Below are positions 17,537-26,116 of a stretch of DNA of 64,000 nucleotides, in pieces. Numbering within the stretch: the first letter of the stretch is position 1; every line of letters starts with the position of its first letter. The DNA is from Cerasicoccus frondis (GTDB lineage Bacteria > Verrucomicrobiota > Verrucomicrobiia > Opitutales > Cerasicoccaceae), in NCBI GenBank assembly GCA_031296915.1, contig JAVDPC010000011.1, forward strand, positions 124,001 through 188,000. The letters are read 5' to 3'. The notes under the pieces are model-generated. The model searched no databases. It was given only the letters and a program-made list of their open reading frames with translations, and was not told the DNA's origin. The position numbers and the translations under genes are program-made.

Positions 17537-18409
17537 TTAAAGCACCAGGCCGACCGACAGCAGACCACTGTAAAAGAGCAACAGCTTGGCGGTTTGAGCC
17601 AACACCAACTGAAAATCATCCCGCGTCTGCGCACGCTGCAACAACACACACAATAAGATACCAAGCGGCGCCATCCCCAACGGCAGCAGCAGCGCCCAGC
17701 CAAAGCCGCTCAAGGCCAAGCCAACAGGAATTCCCAAAGCGAGCATCACGCTGATAATGTATTGCCGCCACGCCGCCTTGCGCCCCCAACGGACAACCAA
17801 TGTGCGCTTGCCTGCTACACGGTCCGTTTCCAGGTCACGGTAGTTATTAACGACCAGTAGATTTGTTGAAAGCGCGCCAACACCAGCCCCCAGCAACCAA
17901 GCCACGTGGGAAAACGCGCCAGCCTGCACGTAGTAAGTGAAGCCCACCGCAATCAGGCCAAAAAAGATGAAGACAAAAATGTCGCCAAGTCCATTATAGC
18001 CCAATGGATAGGGTCCCCCAGTGTAAGCGACCGCACAGATAATGCTCACGATGCCGATCACCACCAGCCACAGCCCCCCCCAATAAACCAAACTCAAGCC
18101 GACAATAAACGCCAGACTTAGCACAATAATCATCGCGATGCGCATGGCGTCGGGCGACACCAAACCTGCCGCCACCGCACGGGTTGGCCCAATGCGCTCC
18201 TTGGTGTCCGCGCCTTGCACAAAGTCGAAGTAGTCATTGGCAAAATTCGTCCCAATCTGGATCAACAGGGCAAAAGCGAGGCAGATCAGGGCAGGAGCCA
18301 AGTCGAAAACACCATTGTGCGCCGCCAGGGCCGTGCCCACCAATACCGGCGCAATTGCGGCCGGCAATGTCTTGGGCCGCGCTGCTAAAATCCAAGCGCC
18401 AACTTTCAT
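17537..18409 (-). CDS. menA: 1,4-dihydroxy-2-naphthoate polyprenyltransferase (MenA)
   Basis: 290 residues, polytopic membrane protein of the UbiA superfamily with about eight or nine hydrophobic helices. The first aspartate-rich motif is NFANDYFDFVQGAD, and the second, specific to MenA, is NNYRDLETD. It starts MKVGAWILAARPKTLPAAIAP, the classic MenA opening. It joins a polyprenyl chain to 1,4-dihydroxy-2-naphthoate in menaquinone synthesis. It starts 18 bp after the last prepilin gene on the same strand, so it may be read through from that operon. No other men genes are in view. Confidence 0.93.
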   Translation of the reverse strand: MKVGAWILAARPKTLPAAIAPVLVGTALAAHNGVFDLAPALICLAFALLIQIGTNFANDYFDFVQGADTKERIGPTRAVAAGLVSPDAMRIAMIIVLSLAFIVGLSLVYWGGLWLVVIGIVSIICAVAYTGGPYPLGYNGLGDIFVFIFFGLIAVGFTYYVQAGAFSHVAWLLGAGVGALSTNLLVVNNYRDLETDRVAGKRTLVVRWGRKAAWRQYIISVMLALGIPVGLALSGFGWALLLPLGMAPLGILLCVLLQRAQTRDDFQLVLAQTAKLLLFYSGLLSVGLVL

Positions 18410-18427
18410 CGACTCGGTCAGAGCCGC

Positions 18428-19423
18428 TTAAAGCGGCTTAGCCATGATCTGCACACGGCGCGAGAATGTCTGCCCATACTGGGCCACGAGTTCATGCCAG
18501 TTCTCGTCGATGTTAGCTGCGTTATTCTGAATGATCTTCATTCCTTCTGGCGACATAACCGTAACAGAGATATCCACGAACTCCAAAGTGCCTTTTGCTG
18601 CTATTGCGGCTCCCTCGGCGTTCAATTGATTGGTATATGTAAAATCGACGCCCTCTGACTCCACAGTCATTACCGCGCCCTTGGTTTTGGAGGAGTTAGC
18701 CGCCCAATCACCATTCAGGGGCAGAATCAAATCAAGGTTAGTGTCGTGATACCAAAAGATAACGTTCAAGTCGACGACGTTTGCGGACAGAAAGTTTTCT
18801 GCACTAGCAATCGTCGTATCAATGGAGTCAACATTAGTAGCCACACCATCCTGATTATAATATTCAGCACCCGAACCATCACCAGATTCCATCGCAGTTT
18901 TAAGGTCCACACCACTGCCAGCCGACATCACATCTGTGAAAGTATGCTCGGAATCAATCAGGAAACGATAAAGCCCAAACATAGGATATGCGCCTCCAGT
19001 CGGAGTCAGCGGGTCTTGATAAAGCACTTTGTAACCTACCGCACAGATATCGCCATACACAGGAGAGGTTCCGCTCGCCCCACTAAAGCGTGGACGGTCC
19101 TCCACCCGAGCCATAAAGTAAAACTCCGGCATTGTGGGCAACGCGCCAGTGTAGGTAATCCCCGTTGACGTTGGTCTCTCATAGCGCACATCGAGCCAGC
19201 AAAAGTCACGATTGCGCAGCACCATAGTTTCGAGATCCGTAGCCATGATGTCCAGAGCGACACGCGCTTCATAATTGGCGGTCAGTTGACCGGTTGATCG
19301 ATTCCAGACGCTCAGGACATTGGTTGTCAGGCTGAGGACGATCAATATAACCACCGTCATGATGCCAGTGGCAGCGAGAATTTCGATCAGGGTAAAACCG
19401 CGGGCTTTAAAATCTTGTTTCAT
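18428..19423 (-). CDS. Prepilin-type protein, GspJ/PilW-like
   Basis: About 331 residues from the ATG at 19423 (a start at 19438 is possible). The type III leader MKQDFKARGFTLIEIL has the cleavage Gly and Glu at +5, followed by one hydrophobic helix. The long globular part has no named domain but is of the GspJ/PilW size class. It is the last of five prepilin genes in a row. The product would be processed by a prepilin peptidase and used in a type II secretion or type IV pilus-like filament; none of the assembly genes is in this window. Confidence 0.85.
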   Translation of the reverse strand: MKQDFKARGFTLIEILAATGIMTVVILIVLSLTTNVLSVWNRSTGQLTANYEARVALDIMATDLETMVLRNRDFCWLDVRYERPTSTGITYTGALPTMPEFYFMARVEDRPRFSGASGTSPVYGDICAVGYKVLYQDPLTPTGGAYPMFGLYRFLIDSEHTFTDVMSAGSGVDLKTAMESGDGSGAEYYNQDGVATNVDSIDTTIASAENFLSANVVDLNVIFWYHDTNLDLILPLNGDWAANSSKTKGAVMTVESEGVDFTYTNQLNAEGAAIAAKGTLEFVDISVTVMSPEGMKIIQNNAANIDENWHELVAQYGQTFSRRVQIMAKPL

Positions 19424-19434
19424 GGGTAGGTAGA

Positions 19435-20046
19435 TCAACGGAGCTTGGCAGTTGTGTAAGAAAAGAGCGGATCAGAGCTGTCCACCAAGGTATCAACCCC
19501 ACCCTGACCTTCTGCCAGCACCATACCAATGTCTGCAGCATAAATGGAAACGAAAATGGGAAAGTAACCCTGAACAGCCACTTGCCCAAAGGCATAAGGA
19601 TTGGCTCCACCTTGCATTCCTTCCTCTAAGGTAACAACGAAAATCGATCCGCCATCCACACTACCTGCAGCCATAGCGCTCGTAAAGTCGCTCAAGCTTT
19701 CAGAATACTTTAGGACGAGCGGCGAGTCACTAGTCATGGATTGGCGTTCAGTCCAAAAATACAATTCGACCCCGCCTCCAAGTTGTCCAGCTAAGGACTC
19801 AAAATCACCACCTCCGGAGACGCGATCATAAATCTCGTCACTCATGAGGGCGGCATTCAGCCGGGTGCGGACACCGTTGGCTTCATTGCTGTCCACCACG
19901 TCACGCACCGATGACATCGTAGGACCGAACAGGCCCAATAGGGCCAAGATGGAAACCGCGATCACGCCGACCGCGAGAATGACCTCCGTCAGGGAGAAAC
20001 CAGAGGTACGCTGAGAAAAACAAGAACGTGGGGTGGAGATAGTCAT
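19435..20046 (-). CDS. Prepilin-type protein, GspI/PilV-like
   Basis: 203 residues. The leader ends RTSGFSLTEVILAVGVIAVSILALL: Gly at -1 and Glu at +5 are present, and the helix is GspI/PilV-like. Its end overlaps or abuts the start of the next prepilin gene. The globular part is rich in Gly/Ser with an SGGGDFESLAGQLGGG stretch. It is probably a minor pseudopilin of the same filament. Confidence 0.85.
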   Translation of the reverse strand: MTISTPRSCFSQRTSGFSLTEVILAVGVIAVSILALLGLFGPTMSSVRDVVDSNEANGVRTRLNAALMSDEIYDRVSGGGDFESLAGQLGGGVELYFWTERQSMTSDSPLVLKYSESLSDFTSAMAAGSVDGGSIFVVTLEEGMQGGANPYAFGQVAVQGYFPIFVSIYAADIGMVLAEGQGGVDTLVDSSDPLFSYTTAKLR

Positions 20047-20056
20047 AGTCGCCTAA

Positions 20057-20797
20057 CTAATTGGTCGCTGATTGCACTTGATCGTATTCTTCCATGTTGA
20101 GTACGCCGCCGAAGCGTCGGATGACGAAGCCATTGGTCAGAAACGGATTTTTGATGAGCACTTGCAAGGAAGTCCCACTGGGCTCGACGCGGCCAGCAGC
20201 GAACACCACCGCTTCGCCAGCAAAGTTATGAAACGAACCGGGCACATTCGAATCCGTACGAGCGGAACCGCTGCCGTCAAAAGAGTAGTAATACCAGTCG
20301 TTTTCATCCCCAGTAGAAACGGGAAAGCTAGCTTGCATAACAGCTGGAATGTCGCTGCTGGTGAGAATTTCACCATTCGAGGCGTCACCTTCGGCGCTCA
20401 CCAAGCCCGGCACCGAACCATCCGGGATATAGTAGACGCCTGCTGGCAGGTAGACCCCGGAATTGGCGGCGACCCAATCGTAAGTGCCATCTTCATCAGG
20501 GTCCCCCCAATAGACAACACCCATGTAACGGAGGAATTTCTTTTCCGCATCTGGTTCACTTGTGTCACTATCAGCATAAATGATGACGCGCGCTTCAGTG
20601 CGGCGCATAGACGCCACGGTGCGCGCAGCCTGAAACATCCCAATGGCGGCGCTTTGACCAGACTTCAGGTTCGCGCTGGAATTATCCGGCAAACTGACGC
20701 CAATAATGGCCGCCATGACCGCGATGATCGCAATCACCGCCAGGAGTTCCACGAGCGAAAACCCGTGCTTACGGCTGTTTGTGCTGCGAAATGTCAT
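20057..20797 (-). CDS. Prepilin-type protein, GspH-like
   Basis: About 246 residues. The start is set at the ATG 20797 because it precedes the leader MTFRSTNSRKHGFSLVELLA by the usual distance and lies 1 bp after the upstream stop. An upstream extension would add 21 basic residues. Gly and Glu at +5 of the processing site are present (HGFSLVE). The globular part mentions no known catalytic motif. Its size and order suit GspH/FimT-like minor pseudopilins. Confidence 0.83.
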   Translation of the reverse strand: MTFRSTNSRKHGFSLVELLAVIAIIAVMAAIIGVSLPDNSSANLKSGQSAAIGMFQAARTVASMRRTEARVIIYADSDTSEPDAEKKFLRYMGVVYWGDPDEDGTYDWVAANSGVYLPAGVYYIPDGSVPGLVSAEGDASNGEILTSSDIPAVMQASFPVSTGDENDWYYYSFDGSGSARTDSNVPGSFHNFAGEAVVFAAGRVEPSGTSLQVLIKNPFLTNGFVIRRFGGVLNMEEYDQVQSATN

Positions 20798-20798
20798 G

Positions 20799-21365
20799 TT
20801 ATTGCCAATTGGAAATCGTTTCGAAATCTTCGCCGTCTTCTTCATCTGTCCAGATAGCAACTGAGGCTCTCAGGTCGCCGTCCGCAATGTCATCAGGTGC
20901 GCTGGATACATTTATAGAACCATCACCATCGGCGTCGACCCTAATATAAATGTTTGGATTATCAAAGGCATCAACTAATTGGGTGTCTGAGCCTTCAAGC
21001 AGCTCTGATTCACCAAAAGAGTAAAAGCCGATCGCTTTGCGGTTGAAAGATGTGTCGCGGTTGCCGTTGGCAGGATTGCGACCTGTCAAGGCCTTCATGA
21101 AGTCCGCACTATCCGATGACAGGGTCAACGTGCTACCCGTGTGTAATGATCCAACCTGCGGGTAGTAGCCATACTCGTTCTTGTAGGCCTGAAGCGCTGT
21201 GGCCCAGCCACTGAATTGGGCGCGAGTCTTCGCTTTGAGCGCATTCTTCTTTGCGCCGCCAACGACCGGTATCAGAATGCCGGCCAAAATGCCAATAATG
21301 GCTACGACGGTTAAAAGTTCAACCAGGGTAAAGCCGCGGCGTTTAAGTGGGGTGTGCGTATTCAT
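20799..21365 (-). CDS. Prepilin-type protein, GspG-like (second)
   Basis: 188 residues. The leader MNTHTPLKRRGFTLVELLTVVAIIGILAGILIP is canonical. The helical stem AKTRAQFSGWATALQAYKNEYGYYPQ is the signature of GspG-type major pseudopilins. It starts 4 bp after the stop of the preceding prepilin, and the acidic DADGDG stretch may bind calcium as GspG does. Confidence 0.86.
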   Translation of the reverse strand: MNTHTPLKRRGFTLVELLTVVAIIGILAGILIPVVGGAKKNALKAKTRAQFSGWATALQAYKNEYGYYPQVGSLHTGSTLTLSSDSADFMKALTGRNPANGNRDTSFNRKAIGFYSFGESELLEGSDTQLVDAFDNPNIYIRVDADGDGSINVSSAPDDIADGDLRASVAIWTDEEDGEDFETISNWQ

Positions 21366-21369
21366 CGTA

Positions 21370-21957
21370 TTAAAATTCTAGTCCGTAAACAAAGTTATCG
21401 AGATTATTGTCGTCATCAAAGTAATCCTTGGGAATTTCTCCCGTGGCTAAGCCTGAATCGTCTTGAGCGCCATCTGCGCCAAGGCAAACGAGGATAAAAC
21501 CAGGGTATCTCCAGCTTGAGCCACTATCGCTGGCATCCTTGTAATAGTAGGCATAATTGCCGCCCCAAGGGTCCATGAAGCGGTCATTGGAAATGGTGAA
21601 GTCCTCTTCGTTCACAAAGGCCTGCCCACCGTTCACCATATCAGGATTGCCTGCGGTGCTCCCGGGCACCATCTTCTTTTCGCCCGTCAAGTGCTCAAAT
21701 AAGTCTGAACTGTCAGAGTCTTCACCGAGCCAAGGATAGTCGCCATATTTAAGCTTGTAGCTCTCAAGCGCGGTGGCGAGCGCCTGAAGCTCTGCCTCAG
21801 CCTTGGTGCGTGCTTGCTTCACCGCGATGCCGCGAGTCAAACCGAACACAATGGAAGATAGGATCGCGATAATGGCAATGACCACCAACAGCTCCACCAA
21901 GGTGAAACCTGGGCGGCGGTTGGGTGAATACTGGGTAACAGGGCGATGATAAAGCAT
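21370..21957 (-). CDS. Prepilin-type protein, GspG-like (first of the operon)
   Basis: 195 residues from the ATG at 21957, giving a short leader before RPGFTLVELLVVIAIIAILSS; the open frame extends 24 codons further upstream without support. It has the GspG stem (AELQALATALESYKLKYGDYPW) and the pseudopilin calcium-loop region FMDPWGGNYAYYY. It is the first gene of the five-prepilin run and so the probable major subunit. The ilvE gene ends 118 bp upstream on the same strand. Confidence 0.86.
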   Translation of the reverse strand: MLYHRPVTQYSPNRRPGFTLVELLVVIAIIAILSSIVFGLTRGIAVKQARTKAEAELQALATALESYKLKYGDYPWLGEDSDSSDLFEHLTGEKKMVPGSTAGNPDMVNGGQAFVNEEDFTISNDRFMDPWGGNYAYYYKDASDSGSSWRYPGFILVCLGADGAQDDSGLATGEIPKDYFDDDNNLDNFVYGLEF

Positions 21958-22074
21958 AGGTGAAACAACAAATTTGCGGTGAATATGCCCAGCTGTCAAA
22001 TAAAGACGCAAGCATCTATCAGGTATCACTTGCCCAGTGAATCTGCACCAGGCAAGGCCTACGTCCCCCCCCGC

Positions 22075-22941
22075 TTAAATACGCGTTCCGTCGGACGAAA
22101 CCCGCCCATGGAACGCCTCCAGGACACGCTTGGTGAGGGAACCAGGCTTACCGTCTCCGATCACGCGGCCATCAATCTCAACCACCGGCACCACCTCGGC
22201 GGCAGTCCCCGAAAGGAAGCACTCCTTGGCAATCCACAAGTCATAACGGGTCAAGTTAGTCTCAACCACTTCAATGCCAAGGTCTTTCGCAATTTCAAGC
22301 ACAGCCTGGCGGGTAATGCCTGTCAGCGAACCGGCATTAACTGGCGGAGTAAAGATCTTTCCGTGTTGGACAATGAACACGTTATCGCCCGTGCACTCAG
22401 CCACATACCCCTGATCATTGAGCATGAAGGCCTCGACGTAGCCCAAGTGCCCGGCCTCGATTTTGGCTAGAATGTTGTTCAGGTAGTTCAGGCTCTTGAT
22501 CATCGGAGGCAACGCCGCCGGATTGTTGCGACGGGTCGCAACGGTGATTACCTTAAGGCCGTCGGTGTAGAACTCCTTGGGGTACAGCTGGATCTGGTCT
22601 GCTATGATGATGAGTTGCGGGCTTGAGCAGCTCTTGGGAGACAAGCCCAATGAACCAACGCCCCGGGAGACGATCAAGCGAATGTATCCGTTTTGCAGCC
22701 CATTGACGCGGCAGGATTCACAGACGGCTTCGGCGATTTCCGCACGGCTCCAAGGCATGTCCAGCATGATGGCGCGGGCGGAAAACTCCAAACGCTCCAA
22801 GTGCTCATCCAGCTTGTAGACGTTGCCGTTGTACAGGCGGATGCCTTCAAAGATGCCATCCCCATAAAGGAAGCCATGATCAAAAACTGAGACCTTGGCG
22901 TCCGCCTGGTCCACAAAATCGCCATTCATGTAAACTTTCAT
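22075..22941 (-). CDS. ilvE: Branched-chain amino acid aminotransferase (class IV PLP)
   Basis: 288 residues, class IV aminotransferase. It has the DHGFLYGDGIFEGIR opening, the PLP lysine in IKSLNYLNNILAK, and the GYVAECTGDNVFIV and GSLTGITRQAVLEIA blocks. It transfers the amino group to branched-chain 2-oxo acids in Val/Leu/Ile synthesis; a D-amino-acid aminotransferase is the main alternative in this fold. It starts at 22941 and is divergent from the 23077 gene. Confidence 0.88.
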   Translation of the reverse strand: MKVYMNGDFVDQADAKVSVFDHGFLYGDGIFEGIRLYNGNVYKLDEHLERLEFSARAIMLDMPWSRAEIAEAVCESCRVNGLQNGYIRLIVSRGVGSLGLSPKSCSSPQLIIIADQIQLYPKEFYTDGLKVITVATRRNNPAALPPMIKSLNYLNNILAKIEAGHLGYVEAFMLNDQGYVAECTGDNVFIVQHGKIFTPPVNAGSLTGITRQAVLEIAKDLGIEVVETNLTRYDLWIAKECFLSGTAAEVVPVVEIDGRVIGDGKPGSLTKRVLEAFHGRVSSDGTRI

Positions 22942-23076
22942 CGCAAAAGACGGGAGTCGATAGCGCGTTACGGGACGTTTGTCTAGTATTTCTCGCTGCT
23001 TTCAAAAGAAATCCCGCTCAATTAAAGCATTCTCGCCTTGCTTGCGGCGCCAGATTAAGCTTAGATAGAGGGGAAA

Positions 23077-23523
23077 ATGAAATCGACGGTTTTCGGCATT
23101 TTAGCAATTAGCATAGCGTCAGTCTCTCCGCTGACGGCGGACATGCAGTCGTCCGGTGAAATTGTTGTCGAAGAAATTGCCGTCGACTACGACCCAAACG
23201 AGCAGTTACAGGAGTTTTTCAACGCCCTACCGAACGAGCTCAAACTTCGCATCAGCGAATACCGGGAAAAATCGTTGGTGGTTGCTGAGGAAGTGGCCGA
23301 ATACAACGAGCGCCCGCGCAATGGCCTCCCCCCCTCTTCTTTTAAAACCGCCCAGCGCAAGCGGATGAAAATCGAGGCGCAAATGGCCAGCCTTCGCCTT
23401 GAGCAGAAGGCCATCGCCAAGGAATATTACGATCTACTGAGCACTGGATGGGAGCCGCCCAATAATTCCAACATCATCCGCCTTCTGGTCACTCAAACGG
23501 GCAACAACCCCGCCACCAGCTAA
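23077..23523 (+). CDS. Exported helical protein of unknown function
   Basis: 148 residues with a signal peptide (about 1-22, MKSTVFGILAISIASVSPLTA). The mature part is charged, mostly helical and possibly coiled coil (EQLQEFFNALPNELKLRISEYREK..., MKIEAQMASLRLEQKAIAKEYYDLLS). GAGGGG lies 6 bp before the ATG as a good ribosome binding site. No family recognised. It is divergent from ilvE. Confidence 0.7.
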   Translation: MKSTVFGILAISIASVSPLTADMQSSGEIVVEEIAVDYDPNEQLQEFFNALPNELKLRISEYREKSLVVAEEVAEYNERPRNGLPPSSFKTAQRKRMKIEAQMASLRLEQKAIAKEYYDLLSTGWEPPNNSNIIRLLVTQTGNNPATS

Positions 23524-23672
23524 CCCGGCGTCCCGGTGGACCAGTAGATTTTCGCATCAGGAAAATTCAGCTGCAATGAGGTGGTGATAACCTCGCACAC
23601 TCTTGGAACCGAAGCCAACAGACCATATTGGCCTCTACTCCATTTGCACAATGTGCAATCCAGCCTTTATGC

Positions 23673-23746
23673 TGGCAGGCCCGCAGGGACTCGAACCCCG
23701 ACAGAAGGAACCAGAATCCTTAGTGCTACCATTACACCACGGGCCT
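23673..23746 (-). tRNA. tRNA-Gln (CTG)
   Basis: On the minus strand the acceptor AGGCCCG pairs with CGGGCCT, discriminator G, and CCA is encoded. The D-arm is GTGTAATGGTAGCAC. The anticodon stem AAGGA/TCCTT encloses TTCTGGT, giving anticodon CTG. The T-arm GTCGGGGTTCGAGTCCCTGC is regular. All arms fold, so this is a functional glutamine tRNA. Confidence 0.95.
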
Positions 23747-23759
23747 AGCAAAGCGAAGA

Positions 23760-23788
23760 AACATCGTGAGTTCCCAAGGATGCGTCAA
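23760..23788 (-). promoter_or_regulatory. Probable promoter of tRNA-Gln
   Basis: On the minus strand TTGACG (23783-23788) is followed after 17 nt by GATGTT (23760-23765), about 14 bp before the tRNA 5' end. The -35 box is near consensus and the -10 box is weak. Confidence 0.4.
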
Positions 23789-23859
23789 GCGAATTTCTAA
23801 ACGCGCTTCAGACTGCATTCATCTTGATGCCTAGATACTTTTTGCATTAGGTATGAACC

Positions 23860-24312
23860 ATGAGCGAGCCCCTTGACACGTCAGCGCCGCACCTGTGGCT
23901 AATCAATTGGAAAGCGTACCGCGCCATCGAACAATACGACCGGCAAAGCATCAAACAGCAGGGGTTCGACGTATTGAGTGATTTTGCCGTCCTCGAAGTC
24001 TTGCTGCACAAAGGCCCACAACCGGTTAACACGATCGGTCGGCGCGTCATGCTGACCAGCGGCTCCATCACCGCCGCCGTCGACCGCGCAGAGAAAAAAG
24101 GCTACGTCGAGCGCCGAGCTTCACCCACAGATCGCCGCGTGGTGGAAGTCCACCTCACCCCCGCTGGGCACGAGCATATCTCTTGCGCTTACGAAGAACA
24201 CGCTGCCGCCCTGGAAAAAATCTTCAGTGAATTAAGCCAGGACGAGCGCAGCCAATTTTACCACTTAATGAAAAAAGTTGGGCAGCGGGCGCAGGCTCTG
24301 GCCAACGAGTAA
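23860..24312 (+). CDS. MarR-family transcriptional regulator
   Basis: 150 residues, a winged-helix dimer of MarR size. The DNA-reading part is clear: LLHKGPQPVNTIGRRVMLTSGSITAAVDRAEKKGYVERRASPTDRRVVEVHLTPAGHE. A small molecule probably sets its DNA binding, but no ligand or target is evident. It stands between a tRNA and the convergent xerD gene, with no obvious efflux partner. Confidence 0.92.
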   Translation: MSEPLDTSAPHLWLINWKAYRAIEQYDRQSIKQQGFDVLSDFAVLEVLLHKGPQPVNTIGRRVMLTSGSITAAVDRAEKKGYVERRASPTDRRVVEVHLTPAGHEHISCAYEEHAAALEKIFSELSQDERSQFYHLMKKVGQRAQALANE

Positions 24313-24322
24313 CGCCCCTCGC

Positions 24323-25237
24323 TTACAGCTGATTACGTGGGTGATGTTTATCATGCGCCGCCGCCAGCGACTGGCCTTTCACGTAGGTATAGATCTGAGT
24401 CGTCGCGATATCCGCATGGCCGAGCATTTCCTGGATCGCCCGCAGATCGGCGCCTCCCTCCAGCAAATGCGTCGCAAAGGAATGCCGCAACAGGTGAGGC
24501 TTCACCGGCGCATCAATGCCCGCCAGCTTGGCCGTCTTTTTGATCATGACCCAGAATGTCTTGCGCGAGAGCGCCCTCCCCCACTGACTCAGAAAAAGCT
24601 CACTACCGGTCCTTGGTTTCACCAGCTTGGGACGCCCCACATCCAAGTAGCGCTCCAAAGCCTTGGACGCGTGGGAGCCGAGCGGCACGACCCGTTCCTT
24701 CGAGCCTTTGCCAAAAACGCGGAGCAGGCCAGACTCCATATCGACCGCCTGCAGCGTCAGTCCACAAAGCTCGCTCACCCGCAAACCGCTCGAATACATC
24801 AGCTCCAGCATGGCGCGGTCGCGCAGACCTTGCGGCGTGGTTTCATCAGGCGCTGAGAGCAATTTATCGACTTCATCCGCCGACAACGCGCCGGGCAGCT
24901 TACGCGTCAAGCGCGGCCCGCGAACCAGCTCGGAAAAGACGTCCTTCCGCCAACGCTCGGCAACCAGATGCTTGGCCATGCCCCGAACAGCGGTCAGCTT
25001 ACGCGCCAAGCTGGAAACGGCGTAATCTTCATCGCTCAGCGAGCCAATCCAGTCAGACAAATGCTCGCCCTGCACCGCCTGCCAATCAGCCACCCTTTTC
25101 GATTTCAAAAACGCAATAAACTGCCTCAAATCGCTTTCGTAGCCTTCGAGTGTGTAGTCCGCCAGCCCACGCTCTAGTTGAAGCGTGGCAAGAAAGCTCT
25201 GTAGTGGCTCCTCAAAAGCTGGGTCCTTGGACATCAT
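24323..25237 (-). CDS. xerD: Tyrosine recombinase XerD/XerC
   Basis: 304 residues, the usual length of Xer recombinases. Catalytic residues: Arg in SSGLRVSELC (near 150), Lys in GKGSKERVVPL, His-Leu-Leu-Arg in HLLRHSFATHLLEGG (near 248), His in MLGHADI and the nucleophile Tyr in TTQIYTYV (near 281). It has the N-terminal SAM-like domain (LERGLADYTLEGYESDLRQF). It resolves chromosome dimers at dif. XerD fits better than XerC by overall sequence. No attachment site or phage genes are nearby, so it is the housekeeping enzyme. Confidence 0.92.
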   Translation of the reverse strand: MMSKDPAFEEPLQSFLATLQLERGLADYTLEGYESDLRQFIAFLKSKRVADWQAVQGEHLSDWIGSLSDEDYAVSSLARKLTAVRGMAKHLVAERWRKDVFSELVRGPRLTRKLPGALSADEVDKLLSAPDETTPQGLRDRAMLELMYSSGLRVSELCGLTLQAVDMESGLLRVFGKGSKERVVPLGSHASKALERYLDVGRPKLVKPRTGSELFLSQWGRALSRKTFWVMIKKTAKLAGIDAPVKPHLLRHSFATHLLEGGADLRAIQEMLGHADIATTQIYTYVKGQSLAAAHDKHHPRNQL

Positions 25238-25354
25238 TCACATCCAGCATGCCGCTTACCCGCGCATTGACAAGCTGATCGGAAGCATCGATCGAATAAT
25301 AGTTGTCCTCGCCCATGAAACTTATCATAGTAAATGTTGTCATCTCAGTATACC

Positions 25355-26098
25355 ATGAAGCTATTCGCAACGCTCAGCGCCACTCTATTATTCGCCTTGA
25401 TCGCAGACGCCCGGGACTGGACCAGCCAGGACGGGCGCACCATGACGGCCGATTTCGTGGAAACATACGAACGCGACGGCGTCATGATGGTCGTGTTCAG
25501 CAAGGGCGATGGCATGCGCTATCAAGTACCCTTGAGCCGACTCAGTCAGGAAGACCAAGATCACGTGCAGGAACTCGTTGCCAATGGCTCCCAAAACAAT
25601 CCCTCGCCAAGAGAAAAAGCTGTTCGCGAAAAAACGTCATTCGAAACAGCAATTTCGCGCAATCTGGTTGAGCTGAACGGCAGTCGCCTGGAACGAGTCG
25701 GCGCCAAAGAATTCACGCCTAAAGATTATTACGCCATCTATTATTCTGCACACTGGTGCCCGCCCTGCCGCAAGTTTACCCCCAAATTGGTGCAGTTTTA
25801 TAATGATGCCGCCGCCCAGCAGGATAAGTTTGAAGTTATTTTCGTGAGCAGCGACAACGACGAAGACGCCATGGAAGAATATATGTCTGAATACGAGATG
25901 CCCTGGCTGGCCCTCGATTATGACAGGAAGAAGAGCAGCCGCGAACTGACACAGTTTTCCGGCAGTGGGATCCCCTGCCTTGTGCTTGTCGACCGTGATG
26001 GCAATGTCCTCAAAGACAGCTACGTAAACGGGGATTACGCGGGCCCAAGCAGCGTCCTTAGAGAATTAGAAAGACTGCTAAGCACTAAAGAAGGTTAA
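25355..26098 (+). CDS. Exported thioredoxin-like protein with SLA1-type domain
   Basis: 247 residues from the ATG at 25355, which begins a signal peptide (MKLFATLSATLLFALIADA); the frame could start at 25334. Residues about 20-75 (RDWTSQDGRTMTADFVETYERDGVMMVVF...VPLSRLSQEDQ) match the SLA1-like module common in Planctomycetota and Verrucomicrobiota. The C-terminal part is a TlpA/nucleoredoxin-like thioredoxin fold with YSAHWCPPCRKFTPKL. It probably catalyses periplasmic thiol exchange or is a redox sensor. Confidence 0.8.
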   Translation: MKLFATLSATLLFALIADARDWTSQDGRTMTADFVETYERDGVMMVVFSKGDGMRYQVPLSRLSQEDQDHVQELVANGSQNNPSPREKAVREKTSFETAISRNLVELNGSRLERVGAKEFTPKDYYAIYYSAHWCPPCRKFTPKLVQFYNDAAAQQDKFEVIFVSSDNDEDAMEEYMSEYEMPWLALDYDRKKSSRELTQFSGSGIPCLVLVDRDGNVLKDSYVNGDYAGPSSVLRELERLLSTKEG

Positions 26099-26116
26099 GT
26101 AAAACCAGCGAACGAA

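Noticed and set aside
24323..25237. Phage integrase / integrated element
   Set aside because: The tyrosine recombinase has Xer motifs and no attachment site, excisionase or phage gene nearby; the adjacent tRNA-Gln is intact with no 3' duplication seen.
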